Source: Mycobacteroides immunogenum (GTDB lineage Bacteria; Actinomycetota; Actinomycetes; Mycobacteriales; Mycobacteriaceae). From it: a stretch of 64,000 nt of DNA. The notes beneath the pieces were generated by a model, which saw only the letters and a list, made by a program, of their open reading frames with translations, searched no databases and was not told where the DNA came from. Position 1 is the stretch's first letter. Each line of letters opens with the position of its first letter. Both the position numbers and the translations under genes were made by a program. The stretch lies in assembly GCF_001605725.1 (NCBI RefSeq), contig NZ_CP011530.1, forward strand, positions 620,001-684,000. The letters run 5' to 3'. This document shows, piece after piece, positions 27,916 through 36,481 of this stretch.

Positions 27916-28292
27916 CCGACCGTATCGAGCTGTGCGGACTGAAAGTCTTTGGTTACCACGGAGTTTTCGATCACGAGCGTCGCGATGGCCAGGAGTTCTC
28001 GGTGGATGTCACCGTGTGGATCGATCTGGACACCGCGGCAGCCACGGACCAGCTGACCGACACGCTTGACTACGGCGACCTGGCTCAGCGCGCGGCCGCG
28101 ATCGTGGCCGGGCCACCGCGCAATCTCATCGAATCGGTGGCGGGTGCCATCGCCGACGATGTGATGACAGATTCGCGTGTGCACGCGGTGGAGGCAGTGG
28201 TGCACAAGCCCAATGCGCCCATTCCGTTGACATTCAGCGATGTGGCGGTGGTGGCCCGGCGTTCCCGGCGATCTCGAGCCGGGGCGCAGTAG
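27912..28292 (+). CDS. folB: Dihydroneopterin aldolase
   Basis: A 126-residue enzyme that cleaves 7,8-dihydroneopterin to 6-hydroxymethyl-dihydropterin and glycolaldehyde. The family segments [34 protein letters not shown] and [17 protein letters not shown] are present, including the glutamate and lysine of the active site. It overlaps folP by 4 bases; folK starts 2 bases after it. Confidence 0.96.
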   Translation: MTDRIELCGLKVFGYHGVFDHERRDGQEFSVDVTVWIDLDTAAATDQLTDTLDYGDLAQRAAAIVAGPPRNLIESVAGAIADDVMTDSRVHAVEAVVHKPNAPIPLTFSDVAVVARRSRRSRAGAQ

Positions 28293-28294
28293 CG

Positions 28295-28816
28295 GTGCGC
28301 GCCGTGCTGTCGATCGGATCGAATCTGGGCGAAAGGCTCGCGCACCTGCAAGCGGTGGTCGACGCGCTGGGCACGGATGTTGTGGGGATTTCCCCGGTGT
28401 ATCAGACCGCTCCGTGGGGATCGGTTCCGCAGCCTGATTTCCTCAACGTCATCGTTATCGCCGACGGGCGTGAGCCCCTGGGGTGGCTCGCGACGGCGCA
28501 TCGACTGGAACAGGCCGCCCAGCGCGTGCGCACGCAGCGGTGGGGGCCTCGCACCCTCGACGTCGATGTGATCAGTTGCCGGGAGATTGGCGCCAACGGC
28601 GAAATTCTCTCCGATGATCCGGATCTGACGTTGCCTCATCCACGTGCGCACCTACGCGCCTTTGTGCTGGTGCCGTGGCTGGCGTTGCAGCCTGATGCGG
28701 TGCTGACCGTCGAGGGCGAGATTCGTCCGGTTGCAGACTTGGTGGCCGGGCTCGACAGATCCGAACGCGAGAGCGCGCGACGGGTGGATGTCACCTTGAG
28801 CGATCCGGTGACGTAG
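28295..28816 (+). CDS. folK: 6-hydroxymethyl-dihydropterin pyrophosphokinase
   Basis: The product is 173 residues from GTG 28295. HPPK uses ATP to pyrophosphorylate 6-hydroxymethyl-dihydropterin, feeding FolP. SIGSNLGERLAHLQ (substrate loop), SPVYQTAPWG, WGPRTLDVDVI and LPHPRAHLRAFVL are characteristic. The stop TAG shares its last base with the GTG start of the DUF3180 gene, keeping the coupling through the cluster. Confidence 0.95.
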   Translation: MRAVLSIGSNLGERLAHLQAVVDALGTDVVGISPVYQTAPWGSVPQPDFLNVIVIADGREPLGWLATAHRLEQAAQRVRTQRWGPRTLDVDVISCREIGANGEILSDDPDLTLPHPRAHLRAFVLVPWLALQPDAVLTVEGEIRPVADLVAGLDRSERESARRVDVTLSDPVT

Positions 28817-29283
28817 TGGGAAGCACCCGAATCCGCGATCTGCTGGTCGCGGGGATTGTCACGGCGATCCTTGGTTACTTCTTTGTGTCGGCTGCCTACG
28901 GCTCGCTGCCGCCGATTCCTTTGCTCGCCGGCGTCTCCTTGCTGGTGCTGGCGATCGCGGAGGGGGTTTGGGCGTTCTATGTCCGCAACAAGGTCAATGA
29001 CGGTCAGATCGGCGTTGGCACCGGGCTTTTGCCCGCGTTGGTCGTGGCGCGTTCGGTTGTGGTCGCGAAGGCCTCTGCGTGGCTCGGCACGCTGATGACC
29101 GGATGGTGGATGGCCATGCTTGTCTACGTCCTGCCGCGGCGCGCGCATCTCGCCGCGGCCGCGGCGGACACCCTCGGCGTGCTGATCGCGACCGGATGCG
29201 CGCTGGCACTTGTCGTCGCCGGACTGGGGCTCCAGCATTGCTGTAAGTCGCCGCCGGACCCGCCCGCGACTCCCGCGAGATAG
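28816..29283 (+). CDS. DUF3180 membrane protein
   Basis: A 155-residue membrane protein with about four hydrophobic helices (LLVAGIVTAILGYFFVSAAY, PLLAGVSLLVLAIAEGVWAF, and two more). It is the Rv3605c-type DUF3180 protein that always follows folK in mycobacteria. The AKASAWLGTLMTGWW segment is conserved in the family. Its function is unknown. The GTG start overlaps the folK stop by 1 base. Confidence 0.85.
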   Translation: MGSTRIRDLLVAGIVTAILGYFFVSAAYGSLPPIPLLAGVSLLVLAIAEGVWAFYVRNKVNDGQIGVGTGLLPALVVARSVVVAKASAWLGTLMTGWWMAMLVYVLPRRAHLAAAAADTLGVLIATGCALALVVAGLGLQHCCKSPPDPPATPAR

Positions 29284-29353
29284 CACCCCCGCATGTCGAA
29301 TCGCCGATTCGAGGTCGGCCAGCACACTGCACTGTCCAGGTACAGTCACCTCC

Positions 29354-30825
29354 ATGACCATGCCCACCCGAGCGGCTAAGCCCCGGCGCGGCAGCCGACG
29401 TCCCGGATGGGCGTTGCTGACCGCGTTGCTGGTGCTGGCGATCGGGTCCGGAATTGCGCTGGTTTTCACCGATAAGGCCATCTATTTACGCGTCGGCTTG
29501 TTGCTGGCGCTGTGGGCGGCGGTCATCGCGTCGTTCGCCGCGCTGACCTACCGGCGGCAGAGCGATACCGATCAGGCCAAGGTGCGCGATCAGAAACTCG
29601 TCTACGACCTGCAGCTGGACCGGGAGATCTCGGCGCGCCGTGAGTACGAGCTGACGGTGGAGAGCAGGCTGCGACAGCAGCTGGCCGGTGAGATCGAGGC
29701 GCAGGCAGCCGACGAAATCGCAACGCTGAGGGCCGAACTCGCTGCCCTGCGCACTAATCTGGAGATCCTCTTCAACACCGACCTCAGTGATCGCCCCGCG
29801 ATCGAACACGATCCGATTCGCGCCCTGGGGCCCTGGCCCGGGGCGGAACCGCAGCCCGTCGCCAGCACCAACGCGGCCGCGTTCACGCATTCCGTGCGTG
29901 AGCAGGAACCCGCGCCCGCCGCCGAGTACCAGGACGTCACCGCGGTCGAAGAGGATGGCCGGACCTCGGAGTATCCGATCATTGACGTCGCCGAGGATCC
30001 TCACCACGTGGACGAGGACGCGGCGCCTCCGACACCGCCCTATCCGGCGCCGGCCTATTACGGAGCTGCTCAGCCTCACGAGCCCGAGCCGTATCAGCAG
30101 CCGGTGTCATCCGGGACGCATTGGCGTCCCCAGCCCGAACCGCATGTGGCGCAGCCGCCGGTGCCAGGCCCGGCGCAACAGTTCCCGCCGGTCCCCGAAC
30201 CGTCTCAGCAACCGTATTGGGCGGCGCGTAGGACGGCTCGGGGGCCCAGTGTCCACCGCCGGTGGTCTCGGGTGCGGCCGGTGCTTGATGCCGTGAGGCA
30301 GATCCGGAGTGACGTCCCGCGACCGGCGGTTCGCCCTGATACTGGCTCGGTGGCGCGGCGGGCTCGTTGGAAGCCCAATTGCTACCCGCGGAAGGCCAGT
30401 GGTTACCGCCCGGAACCGCGGGTAGCAATTGGGCTTCCAACGAGCCCGCCGCGCCACCGAGCCAGTATCAGGGCGAACCGCCGGTCGCGGGACGTCACTC
30501 CGGATCTGCCTCACGGCATCAAGCACCGGCCGCACCCGAGACCACCGGCGGTGGACACTGGGCCCCCGAGCCGTCCTACGCGCCGCCGTCGGCACCCGAG
30601 CCACAGAGCTATCCGGAGGGCTCGGGCGGGCACCGGGCCCCGGAACCGGAGCCGGAGGAGAAGCGTGGAAAGCGCCGGGCTCCGGAACCTGAGGACCCCG
30701 AAGAAACGCACGGCCGGCGCCGCGCGGAGGACACCGGCGGCTTTTCGGTTGCTGATCTGCTGGGACGCATCCAGAGCGATTCTCCGGAGTCCGGTGGGGG
30801 CCGGCGCCGCCGCCGCGAGGACTGA
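29354..30825 (+). pseudogene. DUF6779-like membrane protein gene (Rv3604c type) disrupted by inverted duplication
   Basis: The N-terminal frame from ATG 29354 encodes a basic start, two membrane helices (residues about 18-60) and a coiled segment (DQKLVYDLQLDREISARREY). An acidic, Pro-rich region then reads to EPSQQPYWA. The natural C-terminus (EKRGKRRAPEPEDPEETHGR to FSVADLLGRIQSD) is in a different frame, ending at 30825. Between them lies a perfect 172-bp inverted repeat. Removing 170 bases (30221-30390) would rejoin the two frames as PYW-EGQWLPPG into about 433 residues. As given, the first frame runs on through the repeat to 30889 with unrelated Arg-rich sequence. Confidence 0.8.
30220..30587. 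repeat. Perfect inverted repeat, 172-bp arms, 24-base spacer
   Basis: Bases 30220-30391 are the exact reverse complement of 30416-30587, compared base by base over the full length without a mismatch or gap. The spacer is 30392-30415. The right arm is in the natural coding frame of the host gene, so the left arm is the extra, inverted copy. Such a foldback could form a long hairpin and is unstable in many hosts. It may come from template switching at replication or from a chimeric read in assembly. Confidence 0.97.
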
Positions 30826-30978
30826 TCCGGCCGATTTCGTCATCGTGCGTGAAAGTGAGCAATCTAACGGCGCAGGCCTCTGCCGATAGCGCAGCCAGGG
30901 GATTACTCTGCTGGTGACCGTCCGGTACCTGTGGAGCAGGACTGGAACGTATCTAGTCTGCGAGGTGTCTCGTTCAGC

Positions 30979-31920
30979 ATGCCTGAGGCTTTCACTGTCG
31001 ATGGCCCCATAGACGGCTTTCGCCCCGCGCGCCTGGCCATCGGAATCATTTCCGCCGGTCGAGTGGGAACTGCCATGGGCGTCGCGCTGGAGGCTGCCGG
31101 TCACCCCGTCGTCGCCTGCAGTGCCGTGTCCGACGCCTCACGGCGACGTGCCGAACAGCGCCTGCCGGAAAGTCAGATTCTGCCCGCGCACGAAGTTGCA
31201 CTGCGCGCCGAACTGCTGATTCTGGCGGTGCCGGATCACGAGTTATCGGCACTCGTCTCGGGGCTCGCCGCGACCGAATCGGTGCGGCCCGGAACGATCG
31301 TGGTTCATACCTCGGGCGCCAATGGCGTGGCGATCCTGGAGCCACTGACCGCCCTCGGATGCATGCCGCTGGCGATTCATCCGGCCATGACATTCGCCGG
31401 CGGCGATGAAGATATTGAGCGATTGCCCAACTCCTGCTTTGGAATCACCGCCGCCGATGAGACCGGCTACGCCATCGGCACGGCCCTGGTACTGGAGATC
31501 GGCGGTGAGCCGGTCCGGGTGCGCGAGGATGCCCGCACTCTCTATCACGCAGCCTTGGCGCATGGCAGCAATCATGTGGTGACGTTGGTGCTGGATGCGG
31601 TCGAGGCGTTACGTTCCGCGCTCTGGGGTCAGGAGTTGTTGGGGCAGGAGATAATTGGTGACGCGCCGGGCGGGCTGCCGGAACGGGTGTTGGCGCCGTT
31701 GGTGCGCGCGGCCGTCAACAACGCACTGGACCGCGGGCAGGCGGCGCTGACGGGACCGGTGGCGCGGGGTGACGGCGCAGCCGTCGGGCGTCACCTCGAC
31801 GCGCTGGTCGAGGCAGATCCCGCATTGGCCGAGGCATACCGCGCCGACGCGCGGAGGACCGCGCAGCGCGCACACGCCCCCCGATCAGTTTTCGCCGCAC
31901 TGGAACCCCGGACGAGATAA
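30979..31920 (+). CDS. Rossmann-fold DUF2520 protein linked to the pantothenate operon
   Basis: The product is 313 residues from ATG 30979. The N-terminal half is an NAD(P)-binding Rossmann domain (IGIISAGRVGTAMGVALEAAG, then ILAVPDHEL and VVHTSGANG). The C-terminal half is the helical DUF2520 domain (LYHAALAHGSNHVVTLV, APLVRAAVNNAL). The overall plan is that of 6-phosphogluconate/ketopantoate-reductase-like enzymes. It lies 9 bases upstream of panC, as Rv3603c does. A ketopantoate reductase role would fit the operon but is inference only. Confidence 0.85.
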   Translation: MPEAFTVDGPIDGFRPARLAIGIISAGRVGTAMGVALEAAGHPVVACSAVSDASRRRAEQRLPESQILPAHEVALRAELLILAVPDHELSALVSGLAATESVRPGTIVVHTSGANGVAILEPLTALGCMPLAIHPAMTFAGGDEDIERLPNSCFGITAADETGYAIGTALVLEIGGEPVRVREDARTLYHAALAHGSNHVVTLVLDAVEALRSALWGQELLGQEIIGDAPGGLPERVLAPLVRAAVNNALDRGQAALTGPVARGDGAAVGRHLDALVEADPALAEAYRADARRTAQRAHAPRSVFAALEPRTR

Positions 31921-31929
31921 GGCACCGTG

Positions 31930-32874
31930 ATGACGAGTTTGTATGGGCCGAAGGGTCCCAAGGGCTATCTGCAAGGGGAACTGACCGTTCATCATGATCC
32001 CGACACGATGTATGACGTGTCGAAAGCCTTGCGGCACACCGGCAGGCGGATCGTCTTGGTACCGACCATGGGTGCACTGCACGAGGGCCATCTGACGCTG
32101 GTGCGGCACGCCCGGAAGGTGCCGGGTGCCGTCGTGGTGGTTTCCATCTTCGTCAACCCTCTGCAGTTCGGTCCAGGTGAGGACCTTGAGGCCTATCCGC
32201 GCACGCTGGACTCCGATGTCGAGAAGTTGCGTGAGGAGGGCGTCGAGCTGGTGTTCGCCCCGAACGCGGAGGCCATGTATCCCCATGGTCAGCGCACCAC
32301 GGTGCAGCCCGGACCGCTGGGTGCGGAGCTTGAGGGTGCTTCGCGTCCAACACATTTCGCAGGAATGCTGACGGTTGTCCTCAAGCTCTTGCAGATCGTG
32401 GCACCCGACCGCGCCTACTTCGGCGAGAAGGACTACCAGCAGCTGGTGCTGATCAGGCAGATGGTGGCCGATCTCAACATCAAGACGCGTATCGTCCCGA
32501 TACCGATCGTCCGCGAGGCGGACGGACTGGCGATGTCCTCGCGCAATGTGTATCTCAGCGAAGAGCACCGCGAGCAAGCGGGCGCCTTGTCGGCGGCTCT
32601 GCTGGCCGGAATCTATTCCGCCTCCGGGGGTTGCGACGCGGCGCTGGACGCGGCCCGCGCCGTGCTCGACGAGGTTCCGGCGATCGAGGTCGATTATTTG
32701 GAGGTGCGCGGCGCCGACCTGGGGCCCGCGCCCGCGCAGGGACCCGGTCGCATGGTGGTGGCGGCCAAGTTGGGGAGCACCCGGTTGTTGGACAACGTGC
32801 CCCTGGAAATAGGCGGCGGAATCGGTACCCCCGGTGCTGCGGACCCTGACCACGAACTGCCCTGGCGAAACTAA
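31930..32874 (+). CDS. panC: Pantothenate synthetase
   Basis: A protein of about 314 residues that joins pantoate and beta-alanine with ATP. Signatures: [17 protein letters not shown] (HIGH-like), [23 protein letters not shown] and [14 protein letters not shown] (KMSKS-like). A GTG three bases upstream (31927) is an alternative start. It forms an operon with panD and coaX downstream and the DUF2520 gene upstream. Confidence 0.97.
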   Translation: MTSLYGPKGPKGYLQGELTVHHDPDTMYDVSKALRHTGRRIVLVPTMGALHEGHLTLVRHARKVPGAVVVVSIFVNPLQFGPGEDLEAYPRTLDSDVEKLREEGVELVFAPNAEAMYPHGQRTTVQPGPLGAELEGASRPTHFAGMLTVVLKLLQIVAPDRAYFGEKDYQQLVLIRQMVADLNIKTRIVPIPIVREADGLAMSSRNVYLSEEHREQAGALSAALLAGIYSASGGCDAALDAARAVLDEVPAIEVDYLEVRGADLGPAPAQGPGRMVVAAKLGSTRLLDNVPLEIGGGIGTPGAADPDHELPWRN

Positions 32875-32886
32875 CTGGAGGACCTG

Positions 32887-33309
32887 ATGTTCCGCACGAT
32901 GATGAAGTCGAAGATCCATCGCGCCACCGTGACGCATGCCGATCTGCACTACGTCGGCTCGGTCACCATCGACCCCGATCTCATGGAGGCCGCGGATCTA
33001 CTGGAAGGCGAGCAGGTCACCATTGTCGATATCGACAACGGTGCCCGGCTGGAGACCTACGCGATTACCGGCACGCGCGGTAGCGGTGTCATCGGGATCA
33101 ATGGGGCCGCAGCACACTTGGTACACCCGGGGGACCTGGTGATCATCATCGCCTACGGCGTGATGAGCGACGAGGAGGCCCGGACCTTCACTCCGCGGGT
33201 GGTGTTCGTGGACTCGGACAATAAGAAGGTGGAGCTGGGCGAGCACGCCGGTGATCCGGCCTACGTGCCTGAGAACTTCGGCCTGGTGTCACCACGCGGT
33301 CTGGTGTAG
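32887..33309 (+). CDS. panD: Aspartate 1-decarboxylase
   Basis: A 140-residue pyruvoyl-dependent enzyme that makes beta-alanine for PanC. The self-cleavage site is Gly24-Ser25 in [10 protein letters not shown]; serine becomes the pyruvoyl group. The ATG is preceded by TGGAGG. The mycobacterial C-terminal tail is present. In M. tuberculosis this tail and protein are linked to pyrazinoic-acid response and to ClpC1-dependent degradation, which is notable because clpC1 in this window is altered. Confidence 0.97.
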   Translation: MFRTMMKSKIHRATVTHADLHYVGSVTIDPDLMEAADLLEGEQVTIVDIDNGARLETYAITGTRGSGVIGINGAAAHLVHPGDLVIIIAYGVMSDEEARTFTPRVVFVDSDNKKVELGEHAGDPAYVPENFGLVSPRGLV

Positions 33310-33311
33310 CC

Positions 33312-34127
33312 ATGCTGCTGGCGATCGACGTACGCAATACCCACACCGTGCTGGGCCTCGTCTCCGGTACGGGTGAGCACGCCAAGGTTTCTCAGCATTG
33401 GCGGATTCGTACCGAGGCCGAGATCACCGCCGACGAGCTGGCACTGACCATCGACGGGCTGATCGGCGACGATAGCGAGACCCTCACCGGAGTCGCCGCG
33501 CTTTCCACCGTGCCCTCTGTTCTGCACGAGATGCGCGGGATGTTCGATCAGTACTGGTCCTCGGTTCCGCAGGTGTTGATCGAGCCCGGCGTGCGCACGG
33601 GGCTGCCGCTGTTGGTCGACAACCCCAAAGAGGTCGGCGCCGATCGCATCGTCAATTGCCTTGCCGCACATCACAGATTTGGTTCGGCGTGCATCGTGGT
33701 GGATTTCGGGTCTTCGATCTGTGTGGATGTGGTGTCCGCCAAGGGGGAATTTCTCGGCGGGGCCATCGCACCCGGCGTGCAGGTGTCCTCCGATGCCGCC
33801 GCGGCCCGCAGTGCCGCGCTGCGCAGAGTTGAGCTGACCCGCCCACGTTCCGTCGTGGGAAAGAACACGGTGGAGTGCATGCAGTCGGGCGCGGTCTTCG
33901 GCTTCGCCGGCCTGGTGGATGGGCTGGTGGAGCGGGTGCGCCGCGATATCGAGGGCTTTGGTGGCGCCGGAGTCACGGTGGTGGCCACCGGACACACCGC
34001 GCCGCTGATCCTGCCCGAGACCCACACCGTCGACCGTTATGAGGAACACCTCACACTCGACGGCTTGCGGCTGGTGTACGAACGGAACCGGGCTGACCAG
34101 CGCGGCAAGGCGCGCGCGACCCGATAG
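33312..34127 (+). CDS. coaX: Type III pantothenate kinase
   Basis: A 271-residue ASKHA-fold kinase that phosphorylates pantothenate in CoA synthesis. The phosphate-binding motif is [11 protein letters not shown] rather than the usual DxGNT, as in mycobacterial CoaX. The [13 protein letters not shown] and [11 protein letters not shown] segments are typical. It starts 2 bases after panD, completing a pantothenate-to-CoA operon. Confidence 0.95.
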   Translation: MLLAIDVRNTHTVLGLVSGTGEHAKVSQHWRIRTEAEITADELALTIDGLIGDDSETLTGVAALSTVPSVLHEMRGMFDQYWSSVPQVLIEPGVRTGLPLLVDNPKEVGADRIVNCLAAHHRFGSACIVVDFGSSICVDVVSAKGEFLGGAIAPGVQVSSDAAAARSAALRRVELTRPRSVVGKNTVECMQSGAVFGFAGLVDGLVERVRRDIEGFGGAGVTVVATGHTAPLILPETHTVDRYEEHLTLDGLRLVYERNRADQRGKARATR

Positions 34128-34192
34128 ATATGGACACAACAGAATCGGCGGCGTAGTTCCGGCACGCGGCACTACCGCTAAGCTGCCGAGAC

Positions 34193-35695
34193 GTGACTGA
34201 TCCTGACGCGCAGACCAGCTTGCCGGAACAATTTCGTATCCGGCAGGCCAAGCGCGAGAAGCTGCTCGCCGAAGGTACCCAGCCGTATCCGGTGGAGGTG
34301 CCTCGGACCCATAGCCTCAAGCAGATTCGAGAGGCTTACCCGGATCTGGACACCGACACCAGTACCGGCGATCAGGTGGGTGTGGCGGGGCGGGTCATCT
34401 TCTCCCGTAATACCGGCAAGCTCTGCTTCGCGACGCTTCAGGAGGGTGACGGCACCTCCTTGCAGGTGATGATCAGCCTTGCCAGTGTCGGTGAGCAGTC
34501 GCTCGCGGACTGGAAGAACGACGTCGACCTCGGCGACATTGTGTTTGTGCACGGCGAGGTCATCAGTTCACGCCGTGGCGAGCTGAGCGTCATGGCGGAC
34601 GGCTGGCAGATGGCGTCGAAGTCCCTGCGGCCGCTCCCCGTTGCTCACAAGGAGATGTCCGAAGAGACCAGAGTGCGCCAGCGTTACGTGGACCTGATCG
34701 TGCGGCCGGAGGCGCGGCAGATCGCACGGCAGCGTGTCGCGGTGATGCGCGCTATTCGTGACGCCCTGCACCGTCGCGGATTCTTGGAGTTGGAGACGCC
34801 GATCTTGCAGACTCTCGCCGGAGGTGCCGCGGCTCGCCCGTTCATTACGCATTCAAACGCACTCGATATGGACCTGTATCTGCGTATTGCGCCGGAACTT
34901 TTCCTGAAAAAGGCACTGGTGGGTGGCTTCGACAAGATTTTTGAACTCAATCGGGTATTCCGAAATGAGGGCGCGGATTCCACACATTCACCCGAATTCG
35001 TGATGTTGGAAACATACGAGACGTACGGCACATACGATACCGCCGCGACAATGATCCGGGAGCTCATCCAAGAAGTAGCCGACGATGCAATGGGCACCCG
35101 GCAAGTGACGTTGCCCGATGGGTCCATCTACGACTTGGACGGTGAGTGGACGACGCTGGAAATGTATCCGTCGTTGTCAGAAGCGCTGGGGGAGGCGATC
35201 ACGCCCGATACGCCGGTTGCCGAGCTATGGAAGATCGCAGATCGGGTGGGCGCCGAGATTCCCACCGACCGCGGTTACGGACACGGGAAACTCGTCGAGG
35301 AACTGTGGGAACATCAGGTTGGCGATAAAATGTACGCGCCGACTTTTGTCAGGGATTTCCCAGTTGAGACATCCCCGCTTACTCGTCAGCACCGGAGTAT
35401 TGCGGGTGTCACCGAGAAGTGGGACTTGTATGTTCGGGGCTTTGAATTGGCCACCGGATACTCGGAGTTGATCGACCCCGTCATTCAGCGCGAAAGATTC
35501 GCTGACCAGGCACGATTGGCGGCCGCCGGTGATGACGAGGCGATGAGTCTTGACGAGGATTTCCTCGGTGCGATGGAACATGCGATGCCACCTGCCGCAG
35601 GAACCGGGATGGGGATCGACCGGTTGTTGATGGCTCTTACCGGATTGGGAATTCGGGAAACGATCTTGTTCCCGATTGTGAGGCCGACGCTCTGA
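34193..35695 (+). CDS. lysS: Lysyl-tRNA synthetase, class II
   Basis: The product is 500 residues from GTG 34193. The N-terminal OB fold binds the anticodon. Class II motif 2 is [14 protein letters not shown] and motif 3 is [15 protein letters not shown]. The length equals other mycobacterial LysS proteins. The part after about 34850 uses many more A/T-ending codons (GAA, TTT, ATT, AAA) than the first part and than neighbouring genes, a possible recombination mosaic. Confidence 0.96.
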   Translation: MTDPDAQTSLPEQFRIRQAKREKLLAEGTQPYPVEVPRTHSLKQIREAYPDLDTDTSTGDQVGVAGRVIFSRNTGKLCFATLQEGDGTSLQVMISLASVGEQSLADWKNDVDLGDIVFVHGEVISSRRGELSVMADGWQMASKSLRPLPVAHKEMSEETRVRQRYVDLIVRPEARQIARQRVAVMRAIRDALHRRGFLELETPILQTLAGGAAARPFITHSNALDMDLYLRIAPELFLKKALVGGFDKIFELNRVFRNEGADSTHSPEFVMLETYETYGTYDTAATMIRELIQEVADDAMGTRQVTLPDGSIYDLDGEWTTLEMYPSLSEALGEAITPDTPVAELWKIADRVGAEIPTDRGYGHGKLVEELWEHQVGDKMYAPTFVRDFPVETSPLTRQHRSIAGVTEKWDLYVRGFELATGYSELIDPVIQRERFADQARLAAAGDDEAMSLDEDFLGAMEHAMPPAAGTGMGIDRLLMALTGLGIRETILFPIVRPTL

Positions 35696-35764
35696 TCCAC
35701 GCGTCCGAATTTTTGTCACACTTTTCAACTATGAGTGTAGTGAAACGCTTGCCTTGAGCGGAAC

Positions 35765-35782
35765 ACGCGCAGCCTTGCGCGT
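35765..35782. promoter_or_regulatory. Inverted repeat in lsr2 upstream region
   Basis: ACGCGCA (35765-35771) and TGCGCGT (35776-35782) are separated by 4 bases within the 161-base, AT-rich leader of lsr2. It could be a hairpin in the leader or an operator. Confidence 0.35.
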
Positions 35783-35856
35783 ATGTTGAACTTTGCGGCA
35801 ATCCATGGCATGTTTGAAGTGGACCAACGGGGGTTCCGCTTTTGGAAGGAAAAGGA

Positions 35857-36201
35857 ATGGCTAAGAAGGTCACGGTCACGCTTGTCGACGACGTCGATGG
35901 CGAAGCGCCCGCCGATGAGACCGTTGAATTCGGGATTGACGGTGTGACTTACGAGATCGACCTTTCTTCCAAGAATGCGGAGAAGCTGCGTAATCAGCTC
36001 TCTGCATGGGTGGAGCACGCGCGTCGCGTGAGTGGGCGTCGTCGCGGGCGGGGGAGTTCGGGTACAAGTCGCGGGCGTGCCAGCATCGATCGCGAGCAGA
36101 GCGCGGCGATCCGTGAGTGGGCACGTAAGAACGGGCACAATGTCTCGTCGCGCGGCCGCATTCCCGCGGAAGTTGTCGACGCCTTCAACGCGGCCAACTA
36201 G
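35857..36201 (+). CDS. lsr2: Nucleoid-associated protein Lsr2
   Basis: A 114-residue H-NS-like xenogeneic silencer that bridges AT-rich DNA. The N-terminal oligomerisation domain ([18 protein letters not shown]) is followed by a basic linker. The C-terminal DNA-binding domain carries the minor-groove RGR motif in [16 protein letters not shown]. The ribosome-binding site AAAAGGA is strong. The lysS-lsr2-clpC1 order is the standard mycobacterial one. Confidence 0.97.
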   Translation: MAKKVTVTLVDDVDGEAPADETVEFGIDGVTYEIDLSSKNAEKLRNQLSAWVEHARRVSGRRRGRGSSGTSRGRASIDREQSAAIREWARKNGHNVSSRGRIPAEVVDAFNAAN

Positions 36202-36218
36202 TACGTCTCCCGGGCAAT

Positions 36219-36233
36219 TTCGCTTACGGCGAA
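36219..36233. promoter_or_regulatory. ClgR-like palindrome upstream of clpC1
   Basis: TTCGC (36219-36223) and GCGAA (36229-36233) are separated by 5 bases. TTCGC-N5-GCGAA is close to the ClgR operators described in actinobacteria, and ClgR activates clp genes. The site lies 248 bases upstream of clpC1 and 17 after the lsr2 stop. The match is by eye. Confidence 0.45.
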
Positions 36234-36481
36234 GCCGGGTCAATATCGGAAACGTTTTCACCGCATCTGGCGTTGTTCGGTTGCCTAACAAGCACCGCCG
36301 GGTGCGGTGATTTCGTGTAAGTGGGGCCATCTCCAGGTATGCGAACACCGCGCCGACTACGGCCGACCACTAGAGTGGCGATTAGGTCCTAGTGCCAGCG
36401 GGGATGAGCCGTTTGGGGGGAGCCCCGAGCGGCAACATGAACCGCTTGCGCAAAGGCCGGACGAGGAAGCGAGGGAGACCG

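Noticed and set aside
30220..30587. Idea that the 172-bp repeat is an invertible phase switch
   Set aside because: The spacer is only 24 bases and holds no promoter or coding swap, and no recombinase gene is nearby.
30107..30862. Minus-strand open frame over the inverted repeat
   Set aside because: It repeats the plus-strand translation because the DNA is palindromic there; it is not a separate gene.
36392..36481. Upstream extension of ClpC1 by 30 residues
   Set aside because: The extension is not found in the family; ATG 36482 has a good ribosome-binding site and the conserved [11 protein letters not shown] start.
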